A stretch of DNA of 64,000 nucleotides from NCBI RefSeq assembly GCF_037198315.1, contig NZ_CP144913.1, positions 868,001 through 932,000 on the forward strand. Direction: 5' to 3'. The DNA is from Janibacter sp. A1S7. GTDB lineage: Bacteria; Actinomycetota; Actinomycetes; Actinomycetales; Dermatophilaceae. Positions 38,701 through 48,533 of this stretch are shown here, piece after piece; the first letter of the stretch is position 1, and the number at the start of each line of letters is the position of its first letter. Made by a program: the position numbers and the translations under genes. Below the pieces are notes generated by a model that was not told where the DNA came from, did not search any database, and worked only from the letters and a program-made list of their open reading frames with translations.

Positions 38701-40106
38701 GGATGTGCCTCCTGGAGCAGCCGGTCGATCGCCTCGAGCGGCAGGGGCAGCCACGAGGGACGGTTGCGTGCCTCGTAGATGACCTCGTAGAGAGCCTTGT
38801 CGAGGACGAAGGCGGTGAGCAGGGTCTCGTGCTCGCGCGGGTCGGTGTCGATCTCGCCGTAACCGTCGAGGAAGGCCTCCTGGGCCCGGGTGCACCACCG
38901 GCGCACGTCGACGTCCGCGGCGGTGTGGGCACCGGGCCGCGTCAGCGACCCGGCGACGTAGTCGATCGAGCGCAGCAGACCGGCGACATCGCGAAGGGGG
39001 GAGTCCAGGGCATTGCGCTCGCTCAGGGGGCGCAGCGGCTCGCCCTCGAAGTCGATGAGCACCCAGCCGCGGCGGGGGGAGTCGAGGACCTGACCGAGGT
39101 GCAGGTCGCCGTGGATGCGTTGCAACGCCGGCCAGTCCGCTCGCTCCGCGGCCCGGAGCAGACGGTTGATCGGCCGCTCGTGGGCGGCCAGGGCGGGGAC
39201 CTCACCGAGCGCGACGCCGGCGCGACGACGCATCCGACCCACGTGCTCGCGGACCGTCGCGGCGTCGGCGGCCCGGGTGGGCAGTGCCTTGGCGAGGGTC
39301 GAGTGGACCTGTGCGGTCACCCGGCCGAGCTCGCGCGCACGGTCGGCGAAGGGGGTGCCGCTCGCCGCCTGCTCCAGCCCCACCTGCCAGGCGTCGGTCG
39401 TGTCCGCGAGGTACTCCTGGGCGAAGGCGATCTGGCCGTGGTCCCGCCCGTCACCGTCCGGGCGCGTCCAGGCGCCGTCCACGTGGCCGATGCTGGAGGG
39501 GACGAAGGGGGACTGCGCCTTGGCCAGCGCCTCCTGGAGGGTGATGTCGGGGTTGTCCCCCGCGGCGAGGGTGCGGAAGATCTTGATGACCACCGGGCTG
39601 GGCGTGGCATCGACGATCACCGAGGTGTTGGACTGCTCCCCGCCGTGGACCCGGCTGGAGCCGACGACGGGGTCCGTGGGCCAGGTCGGGTGCGGCACCC
39701 CGCGCACGTCCGGCTCGGGTGTGTCCGACTGCGACCCGTGCTGCGCGACGACCCGCCCCCGGACCAGCCGGAGGAGCTGCTCGACGTAGACCGGGTCGTG
39801 GGGGGCGTCGTAGACCCACCGTCGGCCGAGGACCGAGTGGTCCATCTCGCCGAGGAGCGCCGCCGTGCCCCCCTCGAGTGGTGCACCCCGATAGGTGAGC
39901 GGTACCTGGTAGACGACCGAGTCGGACTCGTCGAGCAGCACGATCGTCTCGATGCCGACCTCGCCCGCGGGGTCGTCGAGCCGCCACGAGTCGAGTCGTC
40001 GCAGGTGGGGTCGCCCGGTGCCGGTGTACCAGCGTTGCGCGCCGATCCACCCCGCGACGAGCTCGACCTTGCCGGGGGAGAGCGCGGCGTCGTGGATCGT
40101 GGCCAT
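38697..40106 (-). CDS. mak: maltokinase (Pep2)
   Basis: 469 residues. It phosphorylates maltose with ATP to maltose-1-phosphate, the donor for GlgE. The aminoglycoside-phosphotransferase-like C-lobe has the catalytic RIHGDLHLGQVL motif (about 313-324) and LIDFEGEPLRP with the metal-binding Asp. The N-terminal cap domain WIGAQRWYTG is typical. It is separate from trehalose synthase, as in M. tuberculosis, whereas many actinobacteria have a TreS-Pep2 fusion. ATG 40106 is preferred to the TTG one codon earlier. It starts 4 bases after the glgE stop. Confidence 0.93.
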   Translation of the reverse strand: MATIHDAALSPGKVELVAGWIGAQRWYTGTGRPHLRRLDSWRLDDPAGEVGIETIVLLDESDSVVYQVPLTYRGAPLEGGTAALLGEMDHSVLGRRWVYDAPHDPVYVEQLLRLVRGRVVAQHGSQSDTPEPDVRGVPHPTWPTDPVVGSSRVHGGEQSNTSVIVDATPSPVVIKIFRTLAAGDNPDITLQEALAKAQSPFVPSSIGHVDGAWTRPDGDGRDHGQIAFAQEYLADTTDAWQVGLEQAASGTPFADRARELGRVTAQVHSTLAKALPTRAADAATVREHVGRMRRRAGVALGEVPALAAHERPINRLLRAAERADWPALQRIHGDLHLGQVLDSPRRGWVLIDFEGEPLRPLSERNALDSPLRDVAGLLRSIDYVAGSLTRPGAHTAADVDVRRWCTRAQEAFLDGYGEIDTDPREHETLLTAFVLDKALYEVIYEARNRPSWLPLPLEAIDRLLQEAHP

Positions 40107-40110
40107 CAAC

Positions 40111-42150
40111 TCACCGTACCGAGACGATGTGGACCGGCTCGCTGTCGACGCCCAGGCGCACGTAGGTGGCCTCGCCCCACTCCCACCGACTGCCGGTGAC
40201 CAGATCGGTGACCTGCAGGCGGGCGTCCCAGTCGAGACCGAGAGCGCCCATGTCCAGGCGCAGCGTCGACTCGCGGGTGCCGTGCGGGTCGAGGTTGGCG
40301 ACGACGATGACGAGGTCCTCGCTGCCGTCGGCCAGGGTGCGTGACTTGGAGTAGGCGATGAGGTTCTCGTCGTCGACGTGGTGGAAGGTCAGGTTGCGCA
40401 GCAGCTGCAGGCTCGGGTGCTCGCGCCGGATCGCGTTGAGCATCGTCAGCCAGCCGGTGAGCGACTCCCCGGACTCGGCGACCTCGTCCCAGCGCCGGTC
40501 CTTGTACTCGTACTTCTCGTTGTCGATCTGCTCCTCGGAGCCGGGACGGGCGACGTGCTCCATCAGCTCGTAGCCGCTGTAGATCCCCCACGTCGGGACC
40601 ATCGTCGCGGCCAGTGCCGCGCGCACCTTCCACGCCGCGGGCCCGCCGAACTGCAGGTACGGCGTGAGGATGTCGTGCGTCGTCGGCCAGAAGCTGGGCC
40701 GCATGTACGCCGCGGCCTCGCCCGAGACCTCCGTGCCGTACTCGGTCAGCTCGGCGACGGTGTTGCGCCAGGCGAAGTAGGTGTAGCTCTGCTGGAAACC
40801 GACCTTGGCCAGGGTGTGCATCATCGCCGGCTTCGTGAAGGCCTCGGCCAGCCAGATGACATCGGGCGCCACGGCTGCGACATCTTGGATCAGCCACTGC
40901 CAGAACTCAACCGGCTTGGTGTGCGGGTTGTCGACGCGGAAGAGCGTCACGCCGTGGTCGATCCACACCTGCACGACCCGTCGCACCTCGGCGTAGATCC
41001 CGGCCGGGTCGTTGTCGAAGTTGACCGGGTAGATGTCCTGGTACTTCTTCGGCGGGTTCTCCGCGTGCGCGATCGTGCCGTCGGCGCGGGTGGTGAACCA
41101 CTCCGGGTGCTCGGCGACCCACGGATGGTCGGGGGAGCACTGCAGCGCCAGGTCGAGGGCCACCTCGAGGCCGAGGTCCCGCGCGTCGGCGACGAAGGCG
41201 TCGAAGTCGGCGAAGGTCCCCAGGTCGGGGTGGATCGCGTCGTGCCCACCGTCGGGGGAGCCGATCGCGTAGGGGGAGCCGGGGTCGAGCGGACCGGCAT
41301 CCAGGGTGTTGTTGGGGCCCTTGCGCGCGGTCGTGCCGATCGGGTGGACGGGCGTGAGGTAGACGACGTCGAATCCCATCCCGGCGATCGCGGGCAGCCG
41401 CCGGGCGGCGGTGCGCAGCGTGCCGCTGACCCAGCGTCCGGTGGTCTCGTCGACGTGGGCGCCCTCGCTGCGCGGGAAGATCTCGTACCAAGAGCCGTAC
41501 AGCGCCAGATCGCGCTCGACGAGCAGCGGTAGGTCCACGCTCGGGCTGAGCAACTCGCGCAGCGGCAGTGCCGCCAGCTCCTCAGCGGCGGGCCCGGTGG
41601 TCACGAGGTGGAGGGCCGCCTCCGGCCGGTGCGCGGGGTCGCGCAGGATCTCCGCAGCGCAGCGAAGGGCGCGGCGCCCCCCTTCGCTGCGCTGTGGCTC
41701 GTCCGCCGCGCGGCCGAGGACGCGGGCGCCCTCGGCCCGCATCAGCTCGGCGTCGATGCCGGCGGGGATCTTGATCGAGGCGTCGTGCACCCACGTCGCC
41801 CACGGGTGCGACCAGCCCTCGACGCGGTAGGTCCACGTGCCCGGGGCGTCGGCGCTCACCTCGGCCTGCCAGTGGCTCAGGCCCGGGTTGGTGCAGGTCA
41901 TCGGCCGACGGTGCTCGCTGCCGTCCGGGGCGGTGAGCACGACGCTCGCGCCCACGGCGTCGTGACCCTCACCGAAGACCGTGGCGGTCACCGTGAAGGG
42001 CTCGCCGACCACGGACTTCGCTGGGCGACACCCGTGGTCGACGCAGGGGCGTACGTCCAGGACCGGGATCCGACCGAGCGGGTGCTGCGGCGGGACGGAC
42101 ACGGGTACGGCGGGCGAAGGGGGCGGGTCGCCGAGGACGTCGGGGCTCAC
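40111..42150 (-). CDS. glgE: maltose-1-phosphate maltosyltransferase
   Basis: 679 residues (about 700 in M. tuberculosis). It extends alpha-1,4-glucan by two glucose units from maltose-1-phosphate. The N-terminal beta domain (GRIPVLDVRP, CRPAKSVVGEPFTV) is followed by the GH13_3 barrel with DLALQCSPDHPW, TLFRVDNPHTKPVEFWQWL (nucleophile Asp) and IWLAEAFTKP (acid/base Glu), and the Tyr/Lys phosphate-site region. Start GTG 42150 yields the expected N-terminus; a longer open frame into the divergent glgP is rejected. A perfect 15-bp inverted repeat containing the window's 9-mer lies inside the gene at 41655-41694. Confidence 0.94.
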   Translation of the reverse strand: MSPDVLGDPPPSPAVPVSVPPQHPLGRIPVLDVRPCVDHGCRPAKSVVGEPFTVTATVFGEGHDAVGASVVLTAPDGSEHRRPMTCTNPGLSHWQAEVSADAPGTWTYRVEGWSHPWATWVHDASIKIPAGIDAELMRAEGARVLGRAADEPQRSEGGRRALRCAAEILRDPAHRPEAALHLVTTGPAAEELAALPLRELLSPSVDLPLLVERDLALYGSWYEIFPRSEGAHVDETTGRWVSGTLRTAARRLPAIAGMGFDVVYLTPVHPIGTTARKGPNNTLDAGPLDPGSPYAIGSPDGGHDAIHPDLGTFADFDAFVADARDLGLEVALDLALQCSPDHPWVAEHPEWFTTRADGTIAHAENPPKKYQDIYPVNFDNDPAGIYAEVRRVVQVWIDHGVTLFRVDNPHTKPVEFWQWLIQDVAAVAPDVIWLAEAFTKPAMMHTLAKVGFQQSYTYFAWRNTVAELTEYGTEVSGEAAAYMRPSFWPTTHDILTPYLQFGGPAAWKVRAALAATMVPTWGIYSGYELMEHVARPGSEEQIDNEKYEYKDRRWDEVAESGESLTGWLTMLNAIRREHPSLQLLRNLTFHHVDDENLIAYSKSRTLADGSEDLVIVVANLDPHGTRESTLRLDMGALGLDWDARLQVTDLVTGSRWEWGEATYVRLGVDSEPVHIVSVR
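41655..41694. repeat. perfect 15-bp inverted repeat inside glgE
   Basis: CAGCGCAGCGAAGGG (41655-41669) and CCCTTCGCTGCGCTG (41680-41694) form a 15-bp stem with a 10-nt loop, stronger than many intergenic terminators in the window. It lies in the non-conserved linker between the N-terminal domains of GlgE (SEGGRRALRCA). Confidence 0.75.
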
Positions 42151-42222
42151 CCCCCTGACGTTACCCGCGAAGGCGCGCAGGACGACTTGGCGCGGCACCT
42201 CACCACCCGCCAAGATGAAGTC

Positions 42223-44802
42223 GTGAAGGCCATTCGACGTTTCAGCGTCCGTACCGTCCTGCCCGAACCCATCGCAGCACTGGGGGACCTGGCGATGAAC
42301 CTGCGGTGGAGCTGGCACTCGCCGACCAGCGACCTCTTCGCGGGCATCGACCCGCAGCTGTGGGAGGAGGTGAACCGGGACCCGGTGCGACTGTTGTCCG
42401 AGCTCGCCGGCGCCCGGCTCGAGGAGCTGGCCGGGGACGGGGACTTCTGCGCCAGCGTCGACGCTGCCAAGGCCGACCTCGACCGCTACCTGGGTGCGAC
42501 GCGCTGGTACCAGGAGGCGGTCCCGGACGAGGGCCACCTGCCGGCGGCGATCGCCTACTTCAGCCCCGAGTACGGCATCACCGAGGTGCTGCCGCAGTAC
42601 TCCGGCGGCCTGGGGATCCTCGCCGGCGACCACCTCAAGGCGGCCTCCGACCTCGGCGTCCCGATCGTCGGCGTGGGCCTGTTCTACAAGACCGGCTATT
42701 TCAAGCAGAGCCTCAACCGCGAGGGGTGGCAGCAGGAGACCTACCCGGTCCTCGACCCGCAGGGCCTGCCACTGCACCTGCTGCGTGAGGACGACGGCAG
42801 CCCGTGCGTCGTTGCCGTCGCCATGCCCGGCGGTGGCCAGCTGCACGCCCACGTGTGGCGTGCCCAGGTCGGTCGCGTGCCGCTGCTGCTGCTCGACTCC
42901 GACGTGCCGGGCAACGACGACGCGATGCGTGCGGTCACCGAGCGGCTCTACGGCGGCGGCGGCGAGCAGCGCCTCCAGCAGGAGATGCTGCTGGGCATCG
43001 GTGGCGTGCGTGCCCTGCGCCTGTGGTCACGCCTGACCGGTGCGCCCGACCCGGAGGTCTTCCACACCAACGAGGGCCACGCGGGCTTCCTCGGCATCGA
43101 GCGGATCAGCGAGTTCACGCAATCTGCCGGGATGACCTTCGACGAGGCCGCCGAGGCCACCCGCGCCGGCACCGTCTTCACCACGCACACGCCGGTCCCC
43201 GCCGGCATCGACCGCTTCGACGTCGAGCTGCTGGAGCGGTACTTCGGAGGATCGCAGGAGCTGCCCGGCGTGCCGCTGGAGAAGCTGCGCGCCCTCGGTG
43301 CCGAGACCTACGAGGGCGGCTCCGACGAGGTCTTCAACATGGCGGTCATGGGGCTGCGCCTGGCCGTCCGGGCCAACGGTGTCTCGCAGCTGCACGGGCA
43401 CGTCTCGCGGGAGATGTTCGAGGGTCTGTGGCCCGGCTTCGACGAGTCCGAGGTGCCGATCACCTCGATCACCAACGGCGTGCACGCCCCGACCTGGGTC
43501 GACGACAGCGTCTACGAGGTCGCCGCGAAGCACCTCGGCGGTCGCGACGTCGCCGCCGCCGACCGCTGGGACGAGATCCCCGACGTGCCCGGCGAGGCCA
43601 TCTGGTCGGCCAAGGGGCGGATGCGGTCCGCACTCGTCGACGACGTGCGGGCTCGCCTGCGATCGAGCTGGTCCAAGCGCGGCGCCACCGATGCCGAGCT
43701 GGGGTGGACCGACTCCGTGCTCGACCCCGACGTGCTGACGATCGGCTTCGCGCGACGGGTGCCCACGTACAAGCGCCTGACGCTGATGCTGCGCGATCCC
43801 GAGCGGCTCAAGACCCTGCTGCTCCACCCGGAGCGGCCGATCCAGCTCGTCATCGCCGGCAAGTCCCACCCCGCAGACGAGACCGGCAAGCAGCTCATCC
43901 AGCAGATGGTGCAGTTCGCCGACCAGCACGACGTGCGCCACCGCATCGTCTTCCTGCCCAACTACGACATCGCGATGGCCCGCACCCTCTACCCGGGCTG
44001 CGACGTCTGGCTGAACAACCCCCTTCGCCCCCTCGAGGCCTGTGGCACGTCCGGCATGAAGGCGGCCCTCAACGGCGGGCTGAACCTCTCCATCCTCGAC
44101 GGCTGGTGGGACGAGTGGTTCGACGGCGAGAACGGCTGGGCCATCCCCACCGCCGACGGCCTCGACGACGAGTCCCGCCGCGACGACATCGAGGCCGCCG
44201 CGCTCTACGACCTGATCGAGACCGAGGTCGCGGCGCGCTTCTACGACGTCGACGAGGCGGGGTTGCCGCAACGCTGGCTGTCCATGCTGCGGCACACCGT
44301 GACCACCCTCGGCCCGAAGGTCCTGGCCACCCGCATGGTCCGTGACTACGTCGAGCAGCTCTACGCACCTGCCGCCGGGCAGAACGCCCGCGTCAACACC
44401 GACGACCACGCCGGTGCCCGGTTGCTCGCCGACTACAAGGCCCGGGTGCGCGCCGGGTGGCCGGCCGTGCACGTCGACCACGTCGAGGGGTCCGGGGTCT
44501 CCGACTCACCCGTGGTGGGGGAGTCCCTGCGGGTCGACGCCTACGTCGCCCTCGACGGGCTCGACCCCGCGGAGGTCGACGTGCAGGTCGTCGCCGGCCG
44601 CGTGGGGCTGGGCACCGACGACCTCGTCGACTGGGACGCGACCTCGCTCGACTTCGTCGAGTCCTACCAGGACGGCAAGGCGAAGTTCGCCGGGCAGGTC
44701 CCGATCGAGCGCACCGGCCAGTTCGGCTGGACCGTGCGCGTCCTGCCCAGGCACGAGCTCATGGCCTTCGCCGCGAGCATGGGGCTCGTCGCCAACGCCT
44801 GA
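42223..44802 (+). CDS. glgP: alpha-glucan phosphorylase
   Basis: 859 residues, matching the actinobacterial GlgP class (about 860). It releases glucose-1-phosphate from glucan ends using phosphate and pyridoxal phosphate. Visible: AYFSPEYGITEVLPQYSGGLGILAGDH split over residues about 103-130, VFHTNEGHAGFLGIER, TTHTPVPAGIDRF, TIGFARRVPTYKRL, VIAGKSHPADETGK, and the PLP/phosphate block EACGTSGMKAALNGG. GTG 42223 gives the canonical VKAIRRFSVR start; a ribosome site is weak. It is divergent from glgE with only 72 bases between starts. Confidence 0.95.
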   Translation: MKAIRRFSVRTVLPEPIAALGDLAMNLRWSWHSPTSDLFAGIDPQLWEEVNRDPVRLLSELAGARLEELAGDGDFCASVDAAKADLDRYLGATRWYQEAVPDEGHLPAAIAYFSPEYGITEVLPQYSGGLGILAGDHLKAASDLGVPIVGVGLFYKTGYFKQSLNREGWQQETYPVLDPQGLPLHLLREDDGSPCVVAVAMPGGGQLHAHVWRAQVGRVPLLLLDSDVPGNDDAMRAVTERLYGGGGEQRLQQEMLLGIGGVRALRLWSRLTGAPDPEVFHTNEGHAGFLGIERISEFTQSAGMTFDEAAEATRAGTVFTTHTPVPAGIDRFDVELLERYFGGSQELPGVPLEKLRALGAETYEGGSDEVFNMAVMGLRLAVRANGVSQLHGHVSREMFEGLWPGFDESEVPITSITNGVHAPTWVDDSVYEVAAKHLGGRDVAAADRWDEIPDVPGEAIWSAKGRMRSALVDDVRARLRSSWSKRGATDAELGWTDSVLDPDVLTIGFARRVPTYKRLTLMLRDPERLKTLLLHPERPIQLVIAGKSHPADETGKQLIQQMVQFADQHDVRHRIVFLPNYDIAMARTLYPGCDVWLNNPLRPLEACGTSGMKAALNGGLNLSILDGWWDEWFDGENGWAIPTADGLDDESRRDDIEAAALYDLIETEVAARFYDVDEAGLPQRWLSMLRHTVTTLGPKVLATRMVRDYVEQLYAPAAGQNARVNTDDHAGARLLADYKARVRAGWPAVHVDHVEGSGVSDSPVVGESLRVDAYVALDGLDPAEVDVQVVAGRVGLGTDDLVDWDATSLDFVESYQDGKAKFAGQVPIERTGQFGWTVRVLPRHELMAFAASMGLVANA

Positions 44803-44829
44803 GCGCGCTCGCCAGAGCCCAAGCAGGTG

Positions 44830-44870
44830 CGAAGGGGGTGGCGGTCCGAGCCGGACCGCCACCCACTTCG
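44830..44870. terminator. bidirectional terminator between glgP and the symporter gene
   Basis: CGAAGGGGGTGGCGGTCCG pairs with CGGACCGCCACCCACTTCG over 19 bases with one mismatch and a 3-nt loop. It is 27 bases after the glgP stop and 12 bases past the symporter stop on the other strand. Confidence 0.85.
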
Positions 44871-44882
44871 CCGATCGCCGGG

Positions 44883-46223
44883 TCAGGCCGTCGCCGGAAC
44901 CGGCTGCCGAACGCTGCCCTCGGGCGTGAGTGCCTCGCCATGGGTCGTCGCGTCGTAGGCCGCCTGGTCGAGGATGCCCTCGCGGCGGGCGACGATCGTC
45001 GGCACGAGTGCCTGACCGGCGACATTGGTCGCGGTGCGGCCCATGTCGAGGATCGGGTCGACCGCGAGCAGCAGACCGACGCCCTCGAGCGGCAGGCCCA
45101 GCGTCGACAGGGTCAGGGTGAGCATGACCACGGCACCGGTGACACCCGCGGTCGCCGCGGACCCCAGGACCGAGACGAAGGCGATGAGCAGGTAGTCGGT
45201 CATCCCCAGTGACACCCCGAAGAACTGCGCCACGAAGATCGCCGCGATCGCCGGGTAGATGGCCGCGCAGCCGTCCATCTTCGTCGTCGCACCGAGCGGC
45301 ACCGCGAAGGACGCGTACGAGCGGGGCACGCCGAGGTTGCGCTCGGCGACGCTCTGGGTGACCGGCAGCGTGCCGATCGAGGAGCGGGAGACGAAGCCGA
45401 GCTGGATGGCGGGCCAGGCGCCGGCGTAGAAGCGGCGCACGGACAGGCCGTTCAGGCGCAGCAGGACCGGGTAGACGACGAGGAGCACGATCGCCAGACC
45501 GAGGTAGATCGCGCCGGTGAAGCGACCGAGCGAGCTGATCGCGTCCCAGCCGTAGCTGGCGACCGCGTTCCCGAGCAGGCCGACCGTCGCGATCGGGGCG
45601 AGGCGGATGACCCACCACAGGACCTTCTGCACGACCGACAGCGCGGAGCGGGCGAAGGTCAGGAAGGGCTCGGCCTCCTCGCCGACCTTGAGCGCGGCGA
45701 TGCCGACGGCGATGGCCATGATCAGGATCTGCAGGACGTTGAAGTCGAAGCCGATGGAGCCGTCGCCAGCGGCCGAGCCCTCGAGCCCGAGGATGTTGGC
45801 CGGGATGAGCCCGGTGAGGAAGTCCAGCCAGCTGCCGGTGCTCTCCGGTGCGGTCGCGGCGTCGGCGCTGACCTGCGCGCCGCGGGCCGGGTCGATGACC
45901 AGACCGAGGGTGATGCCGATGCCGACCGCGATGAGCGCGGTGGCGGCGAACCACAGGAGCGTCTGCCACGCGAGGCGGGCGGCCCCGGTGACCTGCTTGA
46001 GGTTGGCGATCGAGGTGACGATCGCGAGGAAGACCAGTGCCGGGACGATCGTGCGCAGGAGGCTGACGAAGGAGGAGCCGACGATCGTCAGCGTCTCGGT
46101 CAGCCAGTTCGGGTTGTCCGCGCTGCCGCCCATGTTGCGGGCGACGATGCCGAGGATGACACCGAGGACGAGGCCGATGAGCACCTGCTGGCCGAACGAG
46201 ATGCGGCGCAATGAGGCAAGCAT
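44883..46223 (-). CDS. dicarboxylate/amino acid:cation symporter (DAACS family)
   Basis: 446 residues. GltPh-type fold: about eight membrane helices plus two hairpins. The HP1 Ser-rich tip reads SRSSIGTLPVT; the cation-binding TM7 motif (NMDGT) appears as TTKMDG; DMGRTATNVAGQ corresponds to the TM8 substrate region (D-x-x-R-T-x-x-N-V). Arg in this motif suggests acidic substrates (glutamate, aspartate or C4-dicarboxylates) with Na+ or H+. It stands alone between terminators. The 218 bases before it (46224-46441) show no gene or clear promoter motif. Confidence 0.93.
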   Translation of the reverse strand: MLASLRRISFGQQVLIGLVLGVILGIVARNMGGSADNPNWLTETLTIVGSSFVSLLRTIVPALVFLAIVTSIANLKQVTGAARLAWQTLLWFAATALIAVGIGITLGLVIDPARGAQVSADAATAPESTGSWLDFLTGLIPANILGLEGSAAGDGSIGFDFNVLQILIMAIAVGIAALKVGEEAEPFLTFARSALSVVQKVLWWVIRLAPIATVGLLGNAVASYGWDAISSLGRFTGAIYLGLAIVLLVVYPVLLRLNGLSVRRFYAGAWPAIQLGFVSRSSIGTLPVTQSVAERNLGVPRSYASFAVPLGATTKMDGCAAIYPAIAAIFVAQFFGVSLGMTDYLLIAFVSVLGSAATAGVTGAVVMLTLTLSTLGLPLEGVGLLLAVDPILDMGRTATNVAGQALVPTIVARREGILDQAAYDATTHGEALTPEGSVRQPVPATA

Positions 46224-46441
46224 GTGTGAGGGGTCCTTGCTGTGAGTGGGGATGAAAGCGATCTGCGTCAGGGCGCAGGCACTAACGGCAGGTGGAGTGG
46301 CGCTTCAGGTCCACGTCCAGCCGCCGGGTCAGACCCCACCGGTTCCATCTCACGACAGCCGCCAACCTCGCCCGTTCCGGTTCTATTCCCACCCGGACGC
46401 ACCTGCTTGGGCTCGTGCGGGATCCCGGCGACGGGGGCGAC

Positions 46442-48526
46442 TCAGGTCGTGTAGAGCCGCAGGCTGAGCGGGGTGAGCACCTGTGCGGGTGGAGGTGAAC
46501 TCGCGGGGGATTCCTCGGCGAGTCCACCGCCACCCAGGCAGGCGGGCCGTTCCCAGGCGCTGTCCCACCGCAGTCGCCAGTGGCCGCCGTCCGGGGTCTG
46601 CGGCAGGGTCACCTCGACCTCGTCCAGACCGCCGTGCGCGACGAGCAGCGCACAGGGCTGCCCCGCGAGCCGCAGTTGCAGGGTCCGACGCTCGTCCTGC
46701 CCCCAGGCGGCGTCGGTCATCTCGGCAGCGGTCTCGTCGAACCATCCGATGACCGACTCGTCGTGGTCCCGCAGCACCGGGACCGCGCGCCGCAGGGCGG
46801 TCAGGGCCCTCGCGGTCGCCAGCAGGTCGCGGCGGGTGTCGTCGAGGTCCCAGTCCAACCAGGTGATCTCGTTGTCCTGGCAGTAGGGGTTGTTGTTGCC
46901 GTCGTGGGTGCGGCCGATCTCGTCACCGCAGGAGAGCATCGGCACCCCCGCGGACAGCAGCAGCGTCCCGAGGAGGTTGCGCATCGACCGGCGGCGGGCG
47001 AGCGAGACGACCTCGTCGTCGGTGGGCCCCTCGGTGCCGTGGTTCCAGGAGAGGTTGTGGTCGTTGCCGTCGCGGTTGTCCTCGCCGTTGGCCTCGTTGT
47101 GCTTCTCGTCGTAGGTCACCAGGTCGGCGAGGGTGAAACCGTCGTGGGCGGTGACGAAGTTCACCGACGCCAGCGGGGTGCGCTCGGCGAAGAGGTCGCG
47201 GCTGCCGACGAGCCGGGTGGCCAGGTCGCGCACGCCGTGCCGGGGGTCCGCGCCGGCCGACAGGCCACCGGGGCCGGCGAGCCAGAACTCGCGCGCGGTG
47301 TCGCGGAAGCGGTCGTTCCACTCCGCCCAGGCGCCGGGGAACTGACCGGTGCGCCAGCCGTCCGGCCCGATGTCCCACGGCTCGGCGATGTGCAGCACGC
47401 CCGAGAGCACCGGGTCCTCGCGCAGCGCGACGAAGAAGGGGTGGTCCGGATCGAAGTCGAGGTCCTCGTCCCGGCCGAGCGTCGCCGCGAGGTCGTAGCG
47501 GAAGCCGTCGACGTGGCACTCGTCAACCCAGTAGCGCAGCGAGTCGAGCACCATCTCGCGCACGACCGGGTCGCTGAGGTCGAGCGTGTTGCCGACTCCG
47601 GTGACGTCGACGTCGTGCCCCTCGTCGTCGAGGCGGTAGTACGTCGGCGCGGCGAGTCCGCGCCAGGCGATGGTCGCGCCCCCGACGCTCTGCTCGGCCG
47701 TGTGGTTGTAGACGACGTCGAGCAGGACCTCGAGCCCTGCCTCGTGGAACAGCTTGACCATGCCCTTGAACTCGCGCAGCACCTCGTGCGGTTCGCTGCT
47801 GCTCGCGTACGCGGCGTGCGGCGCGAAGAAGCCGATCGTGTTGTAGCCCCAGTGGTTGGTCAACCCCAGGTCGCGCAGGTGCGGCTCGTCGACGTGGGCG
47901 TGCACCGGGAGCAGCTCGACGCTCGTGACGCCGAGGTCGAGCAGGTGCTCGATCGTCGCCGGGTGGGCCAGTCCCGCGTACGTGCCGCGCAGCTGCTCGG
48001 GCACGCCGGGCAGGCGCATGGTCACCTCGCGCACGTGCGCCTCGTAGACGACCCGCTCGTCCCGGGAGGGCGAAGGGGGAGTGTCCCCTCCCCAGTCGAA
48101 GTCGGTCTCGACGACCACGCACCGCGGGACGAAGGGGGCGGAGTCGACGGGGGAGGGGGCAGCTGCGTCGTCGGGGTCGTGGGCGAGCACCTCGGGGCCG
48201 TAGGTGATGTCGCCCTCGATCGAGCGCGCCCACGGGTCGAGGAGGAGCTTGGCCGGGTTGAATCGGTGCCCTGAGGTGGGGTCCCACGGGCCGTCGGCCC
48301 GGAAACCGTACCGGGTGCCGGCCGCGATGTCCGGCACGTACCCGCCGAACCAGCCCTGCCCGGTGTCGAGGAGCGCGTGGCGGGACTCGCTCCCGTCGTC
48401 GTCGAAGGTGCACAGCCACACGTCGGTGGCCCCGACCGCGAGGACGGCTGCCTCGACGCCGCCGGTGACGGGGCGCACTCCGGGGTCGGGACGGGGGGCG
48501 AGCGCTCGGGCGCCGGTGGTCGACAT
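46442..48526 (-). CDS. glgX: glycogen debranching enzyme
   Basis: 694 residues, GH13_11 isoamylase/GlgX type, hydrolysing alpha-1,6 branches of phosphorylase-trimmed glucan. CBM48 domain at about 15-110; barrel motifs LLDVVYNHTAEQ, VDGFRYDLAATLGR (nucleophile Asp), HIAEPWDIGPDGW (acid/base Glu), NFVTAHDGFTLADLVTYDEKHN. A C-terminal beta domain ends the protein. The start ATG 48526 lies 7 bases after a -10-like TACTCT on the minus strand, so it is probably leaderless. It acts with GlgP encoded 2 kb away. Confidence 0.95.
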   Translation of the reverse strand: MSTTGARALAPRPDPGVRPVTGGVEAAVLAVGATDVWLCTFDDDGSESRHALLDTGQGWFGGYVPDIAAGTRYGFRADGPWDPTSGHRFNPAKLLLDPWARSIEGDITYGPEVLAHDPDDAAAPSPVDSAPFVPRCVVVETDFDWGGDTPPSPSRDERVVYEAHVREVTMRLPGVPEQLRGTYAGLAHPATIEHLLDLGVTSVELLPVHAHVDEPHLRDLGLTNHWGYNTIGFFAPHAAYASSSEPHEVLREFKGMVKLFHEAGLEVLLDVVYNHTAEQSVGGATIAWRGLAAPTYYRLDDEGHDVDVTGVGNTLDLSDPVVREMVLDSLRYWVDECHVDGFRYDLAATLGRDEDLDFDPDHPFFVALREDPVLSGVLHIAEPWDIGPDGWRTGQFPGAWAEWNDRFRDTAREFWLAGPGGLSAGADPRHGVRDLATRLVGSRDLFAERTPLASVNFVTAHDGFTLADLVTYDEKHNEANGEDNRDGNDHNLSWNHGTEGPTDDEVVSLARRRSMRNLLGTLLLSAGVPMLSCGDEIGRTHDGNNNPYCQDNEITWLDWDLDDTRRDLLATARALTALRRAVPVLRDHDESVIGWFDETAAEMTDAAWGQDERRTLQLRLAGQPCALLVAHGGLDEVEVTLPQTPDGGHWRLRWDSAWERPACLGGGGLAEESPASSPPPAQVLTPLSLRLYTT

Positions 48527-48533
48527 GGATCAC

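Noticed and set aside
42151..42852. N-terminal extension of the glgE frame through the glgP start
   Set aside because: Antisense to the conserved glgP N-terminus; GTG 42150 gives the normal GlgE start.
46224..46441. Possible riboswitch or small gene upstream of the symporter
   Set aside because: No conserved core, open frame with ribosome site, or stable hairpin could be made out.
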